The translations under genes and the position numbers were made by a program. The notes beneath the pieces are model-generated. The model was given only the letters and a program-made list of their open reading frames with translations, was not told where the DNA came from and did no database searches. 64,000 nucleotides of DNA from Rotaria macrura (taxonomy: Eukaryota; Rotifera; Eurotatoria; Philodinida; Philodinidae): assembly GCA_900239685.1 (NCBI GenBank), contig OENT01000524.1, positions 1 to 64,000 on the forward strand. Reading direction: 5' to 3'. Below are positions 13,109 through 25,467 of this stretch, one piece after another. Numbering within the stretch: the stretch's first letter is position 1; every line of letters starts with the position of its first letter.

Positions 13109-13118
13109 AATATATATT
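13109..13118 (-). promoter_or_regulatory. TATA-like box upstream of the 12662-13006 gene
   Basis: AATATATATT (palindromic), about 105 bases upstream of the ATG on the minus strand. The position suits a core promoter with a ~70-base 5' UTR. This is inferred from position and sequence only. Confidence 0.35.
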
Positions 13119-14609
13119 GAAAGATAGATCGATGATTGGGCACAGGTGGAAAAAAGTATGAATGTAAGAAACAGAGGAGTAAATCATTCGGGTGTGACTT
13201 TCTATGCTGCATTTTATTTTACTGCTCTAAAGAAAAATAAACGAAATCAAAACCAGCTGATTTTCGTGCAGTCGAGTTAATTAGCGTTACTCAAAATAAC
13301 CATGGCCTTATTTCAATCATCAAGGCCGCATATTAATTACACCCACGAAAAGAAATTGTACGAGACAATATTTTAAAACGAAATTGTAGTACAAAACGCC
13401 ATTTTACTGTTTAAACGAATCGCTTTTTCTCCACAACGGATCAAAATGCATATTTTGATTCATTTAACGCGTTGAAATGCATTCTTTTATATTGATAACG
13501 TGAGTTTTTAACTAAAAATGCAACTTGAAAGCATCGGTTGAACACGTTGCTTTCTATGCGTTTTTATGCATTAATTAGCCCTACTTCTCAGTGTGTATTT
13601 ATCAGGAAGTTTTGTTTTCTTCGCAAGCGGTTTATCCTTTTAAGTACTGTAGAATGCGATTTTTGGTAAAGCCCAAGCTATTTTCTATGGATATGGTAGA
13701 ACATGCTTTTTTCATTTTTCTTCTGAAGAACATGAGATTATTGAGAAGGCAACTTGCATAAATATTTCGCACTGCTAGTAAAAATATCATTCTATGTAGG
13801 TATGCACCAGTACTAGTTAACTGGGTACCAAGTTCGATTGAGTATTTGTATAACTCAACTTATTATCAAGATTAGATAGTATAATGTAGAAACATAATGA
13901 AGTTACTAACTATGAATTGAATCGTAGATCATTTAAATAGATACTTCATTGGACTACCATCTAGCTAATTAGATCTTCGTGCATGCATAAAGCACTCCCA
14001 ACTCTAAATAGCTAATAATGATTTACAAAGGGTATTCCTATTTATTTGATTATGAATTGTGTGATGTAGACACTCAGTATCCAGTTCTACACTGGTACTA
14101 GTGCACATCAAATTCTATGGCATAAAATTTAGCACCTTTCTAACCAACATTATATTATATCTCATTAGAAATTAAACCATACAAATACACCTGTATTCAA
14201 AGTAAGTGTATACCAAATTATTTCTAAGAGTCAGATATAAGACAGCTAGTGCTTTAAGTTCCAATGCATTTCTGAACTTTTTCTATGAAAGTTTTATTAT
14301 GAATACGAATTCGGTTTTTTTAAACAAACAATTGGTTGTTAAAGAAGCAAGCTATAGTATTTGCTTATGTGTGTGTTTTTACTACACAGTGTTTACGTGA
14401 AACTCTAGTGCTCTTCTCTTTGTTTTCGATAAGTTAAAATATTTACGCTAACATGCTATGCAGAATATTTTGTTGGTATTTCACCAAATGAAAATTTAAC
14501 TGAATGGATTTGATAATTACCTAGATTATATCGAAAATCAGAATACTCAAGAAATTGAGAGAAAAAAATGTTGTCAACATCATAATTAATATTGAGAAAC
14601 ACAGGATTA
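13119..14609. other. Gene-free stretch with AACGCGTT words
   Basis: Around 13390-13580 there is an inverted-repeat-like patch with TTTAACGCGTT, AATGCATTC and related words, probably a decayed fold-back element. The rest is AT-rich with no gene. Confidence 0.4.
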
Positions 14610-15595
14610 CTCAAGCAGACAAACATTTGGAAGAACATCCCATGTCGTGAAAATCGCCGCGATTTTCGCGATTTTCTAAAATATTGGCGTAAAATCGTGA
14701 TTTATCGTAATCGGCGATTATTTCTGATTTTATCACGATTATGGAAGAAGAGCTGATTTTCAAAAATCATTGATAAATCATGGCAAGTATTCATTCACCG
14801 TTTTTTTATGAACACACAAGCATATATAAACAATGCCGTTCAATACATAAGAAATAAGTTTTCGAAATATTCTTTTCTGATAAATTATATCTTGGTTATT
14901 TTTAATCAAGGAAATGCTAATCCCGATCCATGATCTGGAGAGGACAGCACTGAAGCGGTCTGGTAAGAATTTGACCAACTCAAGATTGGACAGATCGGAC
15001 GATCTGATAGACCTGATAACGAAAAAACTGGAATTAAATTAAAGAAAAAATCCGAATCTGTGTCTCCAAAAGAACCAATGAAATAGTAGATAATATCAGT
15101 AAACAGACGGTTAAATCTAACATAAAATCGCGATTCATCGTAAAAATCGCTGAAATAATCGGGAAAAATCGGCGATTCTATCGCAATTCAGCGCACGATT
15201 ATCGTTTCGATGAATCGCGATTAATCGACAATTTTTAGCCGATTCAAGGGACATGGGATGTTTAAACATTCAATCGGAAAGTGCGATTGTAGGCCACTAG
15301 CACTCATGAACAAAATCCAATAAGCGCGTTTTTTCAGCAGAATTTTCACTTCTCGATCATGAAAACGGATTTAAACTCTTATTCTGAGTGTTAAAACGCA
15401 TAATGATTCGATCACTTAAAATACAATGCATTTTAACGCTCAGAAATAGAGTTTTAATCCGTTTTCATGATCGGGAAGTGAAAATTAGTCTGAAAAATCG
15501 CGTTTCTTGCTTTTTCTTAATGAGTGTTAGTGACCCATAATTGCGGTTCTTGATTCAATGTTCAAACGTGATCTTACAAACCTTTGTCTACTCGG
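14610..15595. mobile_element. CCC-ended fold-back element (GCAGACAAA type), carrying a nested element
   Basis: The left end CTCAAGCAGACAAACATTTG and the right end ...TTTGTCTACTCGG are inverted. Both arms match the copy at 28540-28905 (TTTAAAC..TCAATCGG; CACTAGCACTCAT; GAAAACGGATTTAAACTC). The core is a long hairpin around 15340-15490. Possible 2-bp TA duplication (14608-14609 and 15596-15597). The left arm is interrupted by the element at 14639-15257. Confidence 0.7.
14639..15257. mobile_element. CCCATGTC-ended element built of CGATT/AATCG words, nested
   Basis: Inverted ends CCCATGTC/GACATGGG (CATCCCATGTC if flanks are included). The interior is saturated with AATCG/CGATT and CGCGATT words in both orientations. 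It interrupts the left arm of the 14610-15595 element. Removing it together with one AT restores a 22-base arm segment of exactly the same length as the intact copy at 28540, so the target duplication is AT. Confidence 0.75.
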
Positions 15596-18500
15596 TAGTG
15601 TGTTCATTTTTAAAATATTTACCTAAAACAAATTAAATATTCTTTAGTAGAAAAGGTATTTAATTTATTTTGAATTGAACTTTATGTAAATTTAAGTGTA
15701 AAATAAATCAATAGAGAAATTCGCAATCAAGACAGTACTGCAGAAATAGCAATAGGGGTATACTATCATAGACAGGGAAAAAGCGGCGTATTTCAAAACG
15801 GAAGCGAGAACCTAAAATCCAAAATTATCAGATTTGGTGCATGTACGACCACTCTTCATTGACAGTATATACAATTTAACTATGAATTCAGTTGTGTTTC
15901 GGAAATCAGTGTAATAAAGCGCGTTTTATGCGTCACACGAACGCACTCATACCTCCATGAAACGCGTTTTATCCCCTTTGTCAATTTTACGGCGTTTATT
16001 TGATTGCAAATAAATTGCGTTTCAATAGTGGCACATGATCTAACGCAAGAAAAGACACATATTGCGTTCACACACGTTTTAAAGTTAGAATTTCAACGCA
16101 TTCGTATGCTTTTTCTCTTTTAAACGCTAAAAAAACTCCTAGAAGTTCTTTAAACGCGTTTAAAAAGATTATTAATTACAAACGCATTTATCTACTTTTT
16201 TATCATGACTTGATACCGAAACGCATCGGGATTCCAAAATTTGCAACATAAACGCATCTAACTGCGTCTAAAATGCGTTTCGAGATTACATGGAAAGATT
16301 TTTAGTAATATTAGAGTAATTTGTGTATGATGAATACAAGTTGCCAATGAATACTGACAAATCATAAGAATCGTAAGCTCTATGTAAAGAACACGATAAA
16401 TTGTCAGTATCAACATGGCTTAAATGCTGCGTTTGCTCTCGTTTCGCTTCATATTGTCAAAAGAAATGATGAGGGTAAAAAGCTATTTTTCGTTTTGCTG
16501 TAATTTGATTGATGGTCGGTTAATTGTAGACTACTAATTATTTTCTCTTTTTCTCCATTCATTATGTTTCGATAGACGTAACGAATAAATTTAACAGTCT
16601 TATAATTTCTTTTCTTACTTAGCGCTTACTTTCTTCAATGATGACTTCTAAATGGCCAATACAACAAGTCCAGATCTTTTTATATCACCAGAAACATAAT
16701 CATCACATAAAACTAGATGGCGTCTGTTTTGATCTCAAGGCTTAAAAAGTGCACAAAATTCGGATTTCGAGTTTCGAATTAGAATCATCCCAGACAGTTG
16801 AAAAAACGCTGTTTTATCGTTAAAACGGTGCTTAATGTGACACAGTTAAAACGGTGATGCATTGACCAAGGTACGCTTTATCACAAAAAACTGTTTCGAA
16901 GCGTTTTAGAAGAACGTGTTTTTATCATTTAAACACTTGTTTACACTATATGAAATATAAACTTGGTAACATTTAAGCGTATATTCTTTTTATTCATGAT
17001 TTATTTATTTCGTTTATATCTTAAATGTGATTTTACACGTTTCACTGGGATATTAAGCGTATTCTACCGATTAAATATACAATGCAATGCGTCATGACTC
17101 CTTTAGAGCTACCTAAAACCACTTGAGGGTAACCGTATCTCTATATCCTTGCAACTATGCTATACTATCATAGTGTTATATCTATATCTGCACTTCCATA
17201 AACGTTCATATACATATATATTCTTATCTTTATGTCATGATGTCTAAACTCTTATTTCTATTTCCTCATCCATTTAGTCTTATATAGGTAGTCTAATAAT
17301 TTCATATTCTCCTCCTAAAACCTTGTACCTATATTCTTGCCTCGAAGCCGCAATACCATAATAGCAATCGTGTTACTTCTATTTCATAACACCCAGACAT
17401 CGATCATTGTATCAGTATATCTGCATGCTTGTCTGTATACTCTTATAAGCAGACCTTTATATATATTATACTATAGCTTTACATGTTGATACTCGTGTTC
17501 TTATGTCGTTGTCGCTGTATCATCACATTAAGATTTCTTCTCTATCAGATAAATCCTCAATAAATTCATCTATTTCTAATATTAATCTGAATTTTTTAAA
17601 ATGAAACTCAAGATTTCTGCGAAAAAAATGTATATGCATGTTTTCTCGATGAGCACAATCTATCAATTAATTTAAAAGATAATAAAAAACGACTAATACC
17701 TACCAAATGAATGCTCGGATAAAAAAGCAAAAAGGCACATTATCATGAAAAACGTTTTTTGAAAAAGTCTACATTCCTGTCTTCCAATTTGACTTAACTT
17801 CATTGTGATAGTGCATTTTTTCATAGTTCATCAGTGAAGAAATTCGAAGAAACGAAAATATGCAACAGGAAACGTGCAAACAAAAGTGCGAGTAGTTATA
17901 ATTATTATCTGTATTGGTTGTGAATGTAATTTGAAGAAAGTGCAAGAAACTGTGATTGATACAATGTGTCGTTGGCTAAATTAATTTTGTGTATATTTCA
18001 GTCATTTAGGAAACAAAAAAACTGGCAAATCTTGAAAAACTAAAGAAAAATATATATCTAAAAAGGTTAAATCAATGACTGTGAAGGTAACAAAAAGAAC
18101 GTCAATCACAAGTAGTTATGGTACGAGTTAAATTCTGTTCAATAAGCGAGCTAACTTTAATGAACGGATATTGACTTCCATACATCAGTACTAAAATATA
18201 AGAAGTAAGCCGAGTTCCTTATGCGATATTATTGGAGTAAACTCTATATGTTCCTGTGCAGGAGATTTAAGTCGTAAAATTAATAGCGATAGATCAACAG
18301 AAAAAGCAGTGAGTCTTTCTAAGAACTTGAGCATTTTAGCGGCTCCAAGATTTGGTAACGTGTTTTAGCTTGTTTGAAATTTCGTAGTAACGACATTTTA
18401 ATAATAGTCGTTCGTGTGTATGGTATCATTCCCAAACCCTAATGAATTTAAACACGTTTTATTCAACGTCTAGTCGACTTGCCTATTTCCGTTTAATTCT

Positions 18501-20635
18501 CAATCTTCTATTTTCCTAACATGACTAAAAATTATTACTGAATGATAACTAACCGGCGCATGAAGTTCATTGATGGATATACGAATATTTGATAACAGAA
18601 AGCAATTTCAATTCATATAAACACAAGCACAACTAATTGATTTTTCAAAATAAGTTATGAAATAATAAAGAGGAACAAAAGTCACAGGTGGCTAAAGTCT
18701 CTTTCATTTGTGGTCTTAAACCATGAAAGGTCCACTTCAAGAGATACAAGAAAGGAAGACAAGAGCAGGCCTCTAACCAGAAAGTAATACACTATTTTGT
18801 GTGCACAACAGTTTTGTGCTGAAGATCACAACTTTATATAGTTATCATGACTCTTCACAATGTAGATACAGATTTCTACATACGTTTAAACGATCATACA
18901 CCATGATAAACACTTTGGTACGCAAGTGAAATGTTAAAACGAAGAAAAATGGTGATGATCCCTATATTTACCGTTTATTACCGTCTTTTAGGGGAAAAGG
19001 ACCATATGACCGTCTAAGCGGCATATAAGGCGTTTTTCTCACTTCTGTCTGAGATGTCGTATCTTGTTTTCTTGCAGTAAACTACGCGTGTACTTGCTAT
19101 TAAAGTTTTAATTAGTCAGAATTAGTAGTGAACTAGACAATTATTTGGCACAAATCTTCAATGACTGCTTCCATGATACGTGATTTTAAGACGTGAGATG
19201 AAATTTCTCAAACCAAACGAACATCGAAGTAAAATGCTCCGCTCGATAAAGAACTTCCTTGTGAGTAGGGGACGATGAATCGAATTGACTGAGGTGATGA
19301 GAAAATCAAAAATTTCGCGATTCTTAAATGATTCAGACTATGTGAGTTTTGTTCTCTGAGATTAAGTTAGTTCAACAATTTGTGTAGACTTACTTCTTCA
19401 AATTTTGATGAATTATTTTAATACCAACGTCTTCAATCAAACCAGCACTTAGACTTTTCTAAAAATCAACAATAACGACTTCAATCACTAGTAGTCCTCT
19501 CAGCAACTGAGACAATGACTCTTTAACAAAGATATCAGAAACTGTTCTACGGCAGCTTATCCTTGTTGCTTGGGATACTTAACTAGATGGTACTTGAGCT
19601 TCACTCAACTACGAAATGTAGTGCGAAGCACTCGCTTCTGTCATTAGGAAAATAAATGTCACATAGAAAACGAATAGTCAATCAACGAATCTTTTTGATA
19701 GCTCTGAGGAACTAGAGATGCTATTTTATGCTTCTTCAATCCAAGACGAAGAATTCTCGTAAACTAATTGATGTAAACATTGACATAGCATCAACATTAC
19801 GCATTCTCAAATTCATCATGAATTGAGATCTACTAGAGTGTGCGGAGAGATTTCCAGAAATCATGATAGTTCGTTGATTAATTATATCAATGATTGACCA
19901 TTTTAATATTAGCTGTACTAAAAGCTGTTTCACAGCTTGAGCTGATAGAGTGGCATCTAACTCTTGTTCTCGTTTTCACTCTAATTATCTCAAAATGGAC
20001 AGGAGTCAAATTTCTTTCAGAATCGTTATTTTCCGACACTACTCTCTGATGATCAGAGCAAGGTTGAAGAAATATTGAAAAAATCGTAACAATTACAATA
20101 TCGATGCTTAAATTTTGGACTCCAGCAATTATTTTATAATATTTCTGGCTCTCGAGATCACTGTGTCACAAAGTGAAGCTTCGCAATGCATACGTTGAGA
20201 AAGGCAGAAAGTAAACTCGCGAAGAAGTACATTGATACTATGCTTCACATCTCATTAAAATATCTCGAACGAGAGCTATACTGTGCTGTGCACCGTAAAT
20301 ATTTTCGCTTATTTCAAAAAAGGAAGCAGTTGAACAAATTCGGCACACTCACATCATCAACTAATGTCTTTATGAACTATACTGGTCTAAGCGTAATGCG
20401 AAAAACGAAAACAAAGAGCACTGCTTTGAAATAGCATACAATAGTTGATTTTATTCACTTTTATTCAACAATATTTCGAAGACGAACTATTTTTTTTCAG
20501 TGAAAAATATATCAACATCTTGTGATAAAATCAAAGACAAAAAGCTAAACAGTTTCGTGAATTTATATTAATCAAAATGTTGTTTCAATCACAAGATGAT
20601 CTGAAGGAGGCGTTTCATCAGGATAAGATTAACTA
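15596..20635. other. Five-kilobase gene-free stretch with palindromic-word patches
   Basis: 15880-16290 is dense in AAACGCGTTT-type words and resembles a decayed fold-back. 16800-17060 has AAAACGGTG/CGTTTTA words. 17140-17580 is degenerate TATATCTATAT-type simple sequence, related in reverse complement to 51470-51700. The ORFs near 19736 and 20186 are short and match nothing I know. Confidence 0.45.
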
Positions 20636-20872
20636 CACTGTAAAAAAAAGGGCACATTAATATACCCTTTAAGGGTTTATGAAAATGCAACGTATAATAA
20701 ACCCTTTTTCCGTTTATGAAATTTTTTATAAACCCTTCGAGGGTTTATCATCGTGTTTAAAATACCCTAAAGGGTTTATGAAAAATTTCATAAACGGAAA
20801 AAGGGTTTATTATACGTTGCATTTTCATAAACCCTTAAAGGGTATATTAATGTGCCCTTTTTTATTACAGTG
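20636..20872. mobile_element. Near-perfect 237-bp palindrome MITE with TA duplication
   Basis: Ends CACTGTAAAAAAAAGGG... and ...CAGTG are flanked by TA on both sides (20634-20635 and 20873-20874). The two arms (TTAATATACCCTTTAAGGG, GTATAATAAACCC, CCGTTTATGAAA) are nearly identical in reverse. TA target and CACT(G/C)TA-rich ends fit a Tc1/mariner-type fold-back MITE and resemble the 31484-31960 element. The arm identity suggests recent activity or strand correction. Confidence 0.85.
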
Positions 20873-20890
20873 TAGTAAGATGACCTGGTA

Positions 20891-21161
20891 ATTTCAATGG
20901 TATGATGGAAAAAGGAACAATAGAAAAATATCGAAAGGGAAAAATGTCGGAAATAAAAATATCGAAAATAGAAATAATACACATGTAGACGGATAGAAAT
21001 GTCGAAAACAAGAGTATATTGAAGTACAAGTCTCTCTCATCCGCAATTCAATCTTTCATATTCATTTTCATCTCATATTCTTGTTTTCGACATTTTTAAT
21101 TTCGATATTTTTACCTTTCGACATTTTCCCTTTCTGCCCTTTTCCATCCATTCATTTCAAT
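20891..21161. repeat. Fold-back repeat with AATATCGAAA words
   Basis: The left arm (ATTTCAATGG..GATGGAAAAAGG, then AAATATCGAAAGGGAAAAATGTC) is inverted at 21060-21161. The words TATCGAAA and TGTCGAAA repeat throughout. Confidence 0.6.
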
Positions 21162-21250
21162 TCTCTTTCTACGATAAGATTACCATTGAAAAAAATGTAA
21201 TCCAGTGAAGGACAAACTTTTTGTGGCTTTGGTGTGCCAGAATAATCAGT

Positions 21251-22483
21251 TCAAATATGTTCAGCTTCGTTTTTCTCTTGATAAACGCTTTTCAACACTT
21301 GCCCTAGTCGAACATCTTGTAAGCAAGATCTTGGCAAAGATCTTGGGTACTGAAAAGTGAACAGATCTTGAAAATTTAGGTACAAGATAATATGATTATC
21401 TTGCATCAAGATCTTATTACAGATCTTGAGTACAGATGTGTAAGATCTTGGTTACAGATATGTATGATCTTAGGTACGAATCCATAATATCTTGGATACG
21501 TACTAAGATAAAAACGTGTCGCATATGTCGTGATTTGAGACACCATATACGGCGCATTCTGAACACGGGGTTTAAACCTATCGTGAAGCGCATTTTTTAT
21601 TTTTTCTGTAAAAACGTATTATGATATTTTTTAATTATTTTCAATTTATTTATTCTCTCCAAAACAATTCAAGCAAGTCAGATCTTTGGACTTGAATAGC
21701 TTGGCGTTGGCTAGATCTCTGTGAGATCACTTCAGGATAATTCTCTCCTAATCATCGCTTGAGATCAGCATGTTCTCGAATAATTAATAATCGAGAAATG
21801 GTATTCAAAGAAATATTTTGAAAATGAATGTTTCCTATATGGTCAATCATGTTGTTTGTATACGACTGCATATGCATAACAGAACGGTTAATGGATACTA
21901 GTCAGCATCTAAATATACGAATGACGTTTTACTCGAGATCTTGTGAGAAGATAATAGTAACCGATATCTTGCCCATGATCTTGGCAAGATCTTATGTACA
22001 GATATGTTTGATACAACCAAGATAAATACATACAAATTATCTTTTCAAGATCTTGATAAGATCTTGCTTACCGGTCCCAAGATTTCAAGATCTTGCTTAC
22101 AAGATGTTCGACTAGGGTATGCAAATGATTATATTGTCTGTAGCCATGGCAATTTCCCATGGATCAGATATAGCTTCTATTAATTGTCTTGTAGTGAACT
22201 GATATAAATTAGATTCCCATGTGGAAAGATTTGACTTTCTTTCTCGACATTTACTGATGGTTCTTTCAGAATCTCCTATTTCGATAATAGATATCGAATT
22301 GAGTTTCATCGAAATTGGAAATTGAACTACTACTTCCATATAATCATTTACTTGTGAACCGTAAAGATTATGAAAAAATGAATAACTTAAACGACGAACA
22401 GATTGTTCAGGTTTAGGTAACACAGTAAGAGACAATTCTTGTGAACAGATGATTGTATTTTCATTTTCGTTGATTTCATTTTT
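21251..22483 (-). CDS. Possible exon of an unknown gene, interrupted by a MITE
   Basis: On the minus strand, a frame opens after an acceptor-like CTCAAGTAG (exon from 22483). It runs about 120 codons without a stop (including LPKPEQSVRRLSYSFF and YMEVVVQFPISMKLNSISII) and stops only inside the inverted repeat of the MITE at 21302-22117. If the MITE is removed, the frame continues for about 16 more codons (QVLKSVYQEKNEAEHI) to a stop at 21251. Alternating hydrophobic and polar residues look protein-like, but I do not recognise a family. It may be a decayed gene or a chance frame. Confidence 0.35.
21302..22117. mobile_element. MITE family B, copy A (816 bp)
   Basis: Terminal inverted repeat CCCTAGTCGAACATCTTGTA with subterminal AAGCAAGATCTT words. 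The interior is full of AGATCTTG/CAAGATCT motifs and a segment GAGATCAGCATGTTCTCGAATAAT shared with copy B. No ORF of note. It interrupts a possible coding exon (21251-22483). Confidence 0.85.
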
Positions 22484-24342
22484 CTACTTGAGATCGAATC
22501 AAATTCCATTACTAATCAGTTGCAAGATTTTCAGGTTGCCATTTATAATTGAACTCTGGTCGATTAGCATGAATTTACACTAAAATATTATACGTCCGGA
22601 CACGCAAAGTTATTGCTTTGGTGTGGGTGTGGTGAACCACTACCTCATAAAAAATAAATCATTTCACACTCATCAGGAACCTCGCTAACGAAATTTTTGA
22701 GAGTTTCTTTTAATAAATTGTAAAAGAGAAGTCATCTTAAAGACAAGATTGATTGATGATAGATGCAGATGATGAACAAGAATTTCATGACGCGGTTAAT
22801 TGATTGCTTTGAATTTCTTCGGAAACAAGTGAAAACAGATCGCTATCGTTTTTTAATTAACTTCCGAGATCATGAGAGTCTTTGTTGTGACGTTGGTACG
22901 TTCATTTGTATTTATCTTGTTCATGTAGTAGCTGTCTTGTAAATTCATACACTCATCTTGCTCTAGATTACCAGAAGTATAAGTAAATCCTTCATCTTAT
23001 TCGAAATAAATTGCATAACGTCGAGATGAAGAAAGTAAACCGACAAGCTAATGAACAAGGTAGCTTCTTTGAAGCAATTATCTTGTTAAAATAAGCATTA
23101 CTGGTAATTAAATGTCAAAAGCAAACACGTTTTGTTTCTGGGTGATACATTCTTCGTACTCATTGTCTTGTATCACGTCATCGGAATTTCTTATTTATGT
23201 CAAATATCATGACGTTTTCACCCAACTTTACTTCATCTTTTTGAATGTAAATACTGTAAATGCGAATTTCTCGGTGAAGTAAAAAAAGATCTATGAAAGA
23301 CAAGGAATAAATAGATATCTCTAATAACTGTTCAAAAACTAGGTGCTATATAGCAGTAAAGGAAGGACTAGGACATAGAAATTGTGCTAAAACAAGAACA
23401 CTGGCATAATCTTGCTTTCAAATACAACTAGAACGAAGATTAATAATAAATCCTGTAACAAGATATACTTGTATTCGTGAATGTATCCGATGAGGTTTTG
23501 TCTTTGGAGATTTTTGTGCATCGAGCTTAACTCCCTTGATTTGAGTTAGAACCAGAAAAATTTTCTTATTAGAATGACTAGAATAGAGCATACTAGGAAA
23601 TGAGAAACATGCATAAATAGTTATGAAACGTTTGTATGTGTCAGCATACCTATCCATGGGAGCGTCCATGAATAAACTTGCTAATAAAACTGCGTAATTG
23701 ATTGCCACAGTTTACAAATTTGTTGTGAGTTTTTTCTGAATTATGCGTCTCAGAACGTATTTTGTTTTCCAATATGATGAAGATGACTTCAATATCGATT
23801 TATCGTAACAAGAGATCCTCTCTTTCGTTGTGTATCGACTTGCATGTCACAATCATGTTGTAATATCATGAAATTATCTGATCGAATTCGGTTGTAGATT
23901 TTCCAACGTTTATCGTCGTACAGATTAACTTCAACTTCGAAAATTCTACTTCATCAATCTCACGGAACAATGAATACTTATAAATCATTATGAATATGGG
24001 CCTCAACTTATCTAGAATCAATATACATGTATATGCTTATAGTCGATCAGCAAATGTATGCAATTAAGGTTTGCGTTCCATTTCTCTAGAGTCTTAAAAA
24101 AACGATTTCCTTCGATCACATCGTATTCAGTTAAATTAGTTCGGCTTAATTGTTCTTTGATCTCACCGTTATAAAACACCTTATATATATATCATAACCA
24201 GAATGCAAGGACAGTATTAATAAATAGATTTACTACTTTTCACTACAATACGATGCTCAATTAATTTATTGTTGTTCCAATCACAACATCTAAGCGTTAA
24301 ATATAAGAATAGTGATACATAGAGCTAATAAATAGTCAGCGT
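22484..24342. other. Gene-free stretch
   Basis: Only short frames; the 96-codon minus-strand frame at 23418-23708 shows no recognisable domain. Confidence 0.4.
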
Positions 24343-25467
24343 CTACATATTTTGTTTGTAAGAAATTGGAACTGGATTCGTCTCCTCTTGATTGACCGAC
24401 GGCACCATATTGTTTTCAATGATGTCATTTTTAGGTCGCACGTTAATGTTTCCAGTGTCATCTGGGTTAACCAAAGCAAGGAATCGTGTCGTCGATAGAA
24501 CTTGACGAAGGAGTAGTGATCTAAGGTCATGTCGGAACGTTTTCGATATGATGACATTAGTATAGAGACATGCTGAAATACTAAAATATATAAAAAACTG
24601 AGAAACTAAATACGTCAGAAAGTTTTGTAATTGAATCTGTTGTTGAGTCTTATTCCATTTGAATGTGATTGAGCTGTATATGTTGCTAACTGGTGGAGGT
24701 ATATTCGATAGACAATACAGTGCGACATCGACCAGTAGCATTTTCAACAACTGATAGTCACGTGGCTTGATTCGAATATGCGTTTGTCCTGTTGTCGTTG
24801 AACGAGTGGCACTAGTATAATCTGTGTTCGCAATAGTTTGTCGGACACGCCTTTTTATATGTCGCAGATTCCTAACAGTCAGCACACTAAATATAATCAT
24901 TATTCCAGGTGGCAATACTGCACCGATAAGTACAGAATAACCAGCATTGAATTGTAAATATGCTTCTGAAACTGTACATCGACCATTGATAATTGAATAG
25001 TAAACAAGAGCATGAATTGGAATGATGAACAATAAGCCGGCGGTGATTGAAATGACATAAGCGGCAGTACGGGGTTGGCTCCAATTTCGAATGCGTACAT
25101 TTGGTGAACACATGGCATACCGATCGATGCAGACAAATGCAAGAATAAATCGAGCCATACATAAACACGACGATAGAAAATAGGTACGAAATTTACAGTA
25201 AGGCACATTGTAAGTCGTGGGATCATTGTAGTATACTGAATACAGACTTGTACCTATTCCGAAATCAAGAAACAGCAGGTATGCAACAGACGCAGCAATA
25301 AAATAAATGCTACAACTGTTCGAACGTAATTTCTTTTGCAAAAAGACCAGACAGTTGAAAATATTTCCTACAGTTCCAAGAGCAAGAAATACCGGCATTG
25401 AAATTAAACTCATTTTTTGTTGAATGAAAGTGAGTGTTGGAATGAATACTACTGTGGAATTCGACAT
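24343..25467 (-). CDS. Rhodopsin-like (class A) G-protein-coupled receptor, single exon, 374 aa
   Basis: One uninterrupted 374-residue frame with seven hydrophobic segments. TM1 has the GxxxN-type start with Asn near residue 35. Cys91 at the top of TM3 and Cys164 in extracellular loop 2 are placed for the conserved disulfide. CIDRY (Asp115-Arg116) at the end of TM3 is the DRY motif. TM5 carries a PP pair near 186-187, and TM6 ends in a Pro-rich kink (SNIPPP, ~254-259). TM7 has a degenerate NPxxY (TNVII), followed by an amphipathic helix-8-like TFRHDLRSLLL. An N-glycosylation site lies at Asn3. It is a plasma-membrane orphan receptor; the ligand cannot be told. Intronless class A receptors of this kind form large lineage-specific families in rotifers and other small invertebrates, which fits the divergent TM7 motif. 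A TTTATT near 24266 is a minus-strand AATAAA about 75 bases past the stop. Confidence 0.9.
   Translation of the reverse strand: MSNSTVVFIPTLTFIQQKMSLISMPVFLALGTVGNIFNCLVFLQKKLRSNSCSIYFIAASVAYLLFLDFGIGTSLYSVYYNDPTTYNVPYCKFRTYFLSSCLCMARFILAFVCIDRYAMCSPNVRIRNWSQPRTAAYVISITAGLLFIIPIHALVYYSIINGRCTVSEAYLQFNAGYSVLIGAVLPPGIMIIFSVLTVRNLRHIKRRVRQTIANTDYTSATRSTTTGQTHIRIKPRDYQLLKMLLVDVALYCLSNIPPPVSNIYSSITFKWNKTQQQIQLQNFLTYLVSQFFIYFSISACLYTNVIISKTFRHDLRSLLLRQVLSTTRFLALVNPDDTGNINVRPKNDIIENNMVPSVNQEETNPVPISYKQNM

Noticed and set aside
24887..25226. 93- and 108-codon minus-strand frames inside the GPCR
   Set aside because: Shifted-frame shadows of the receptor.
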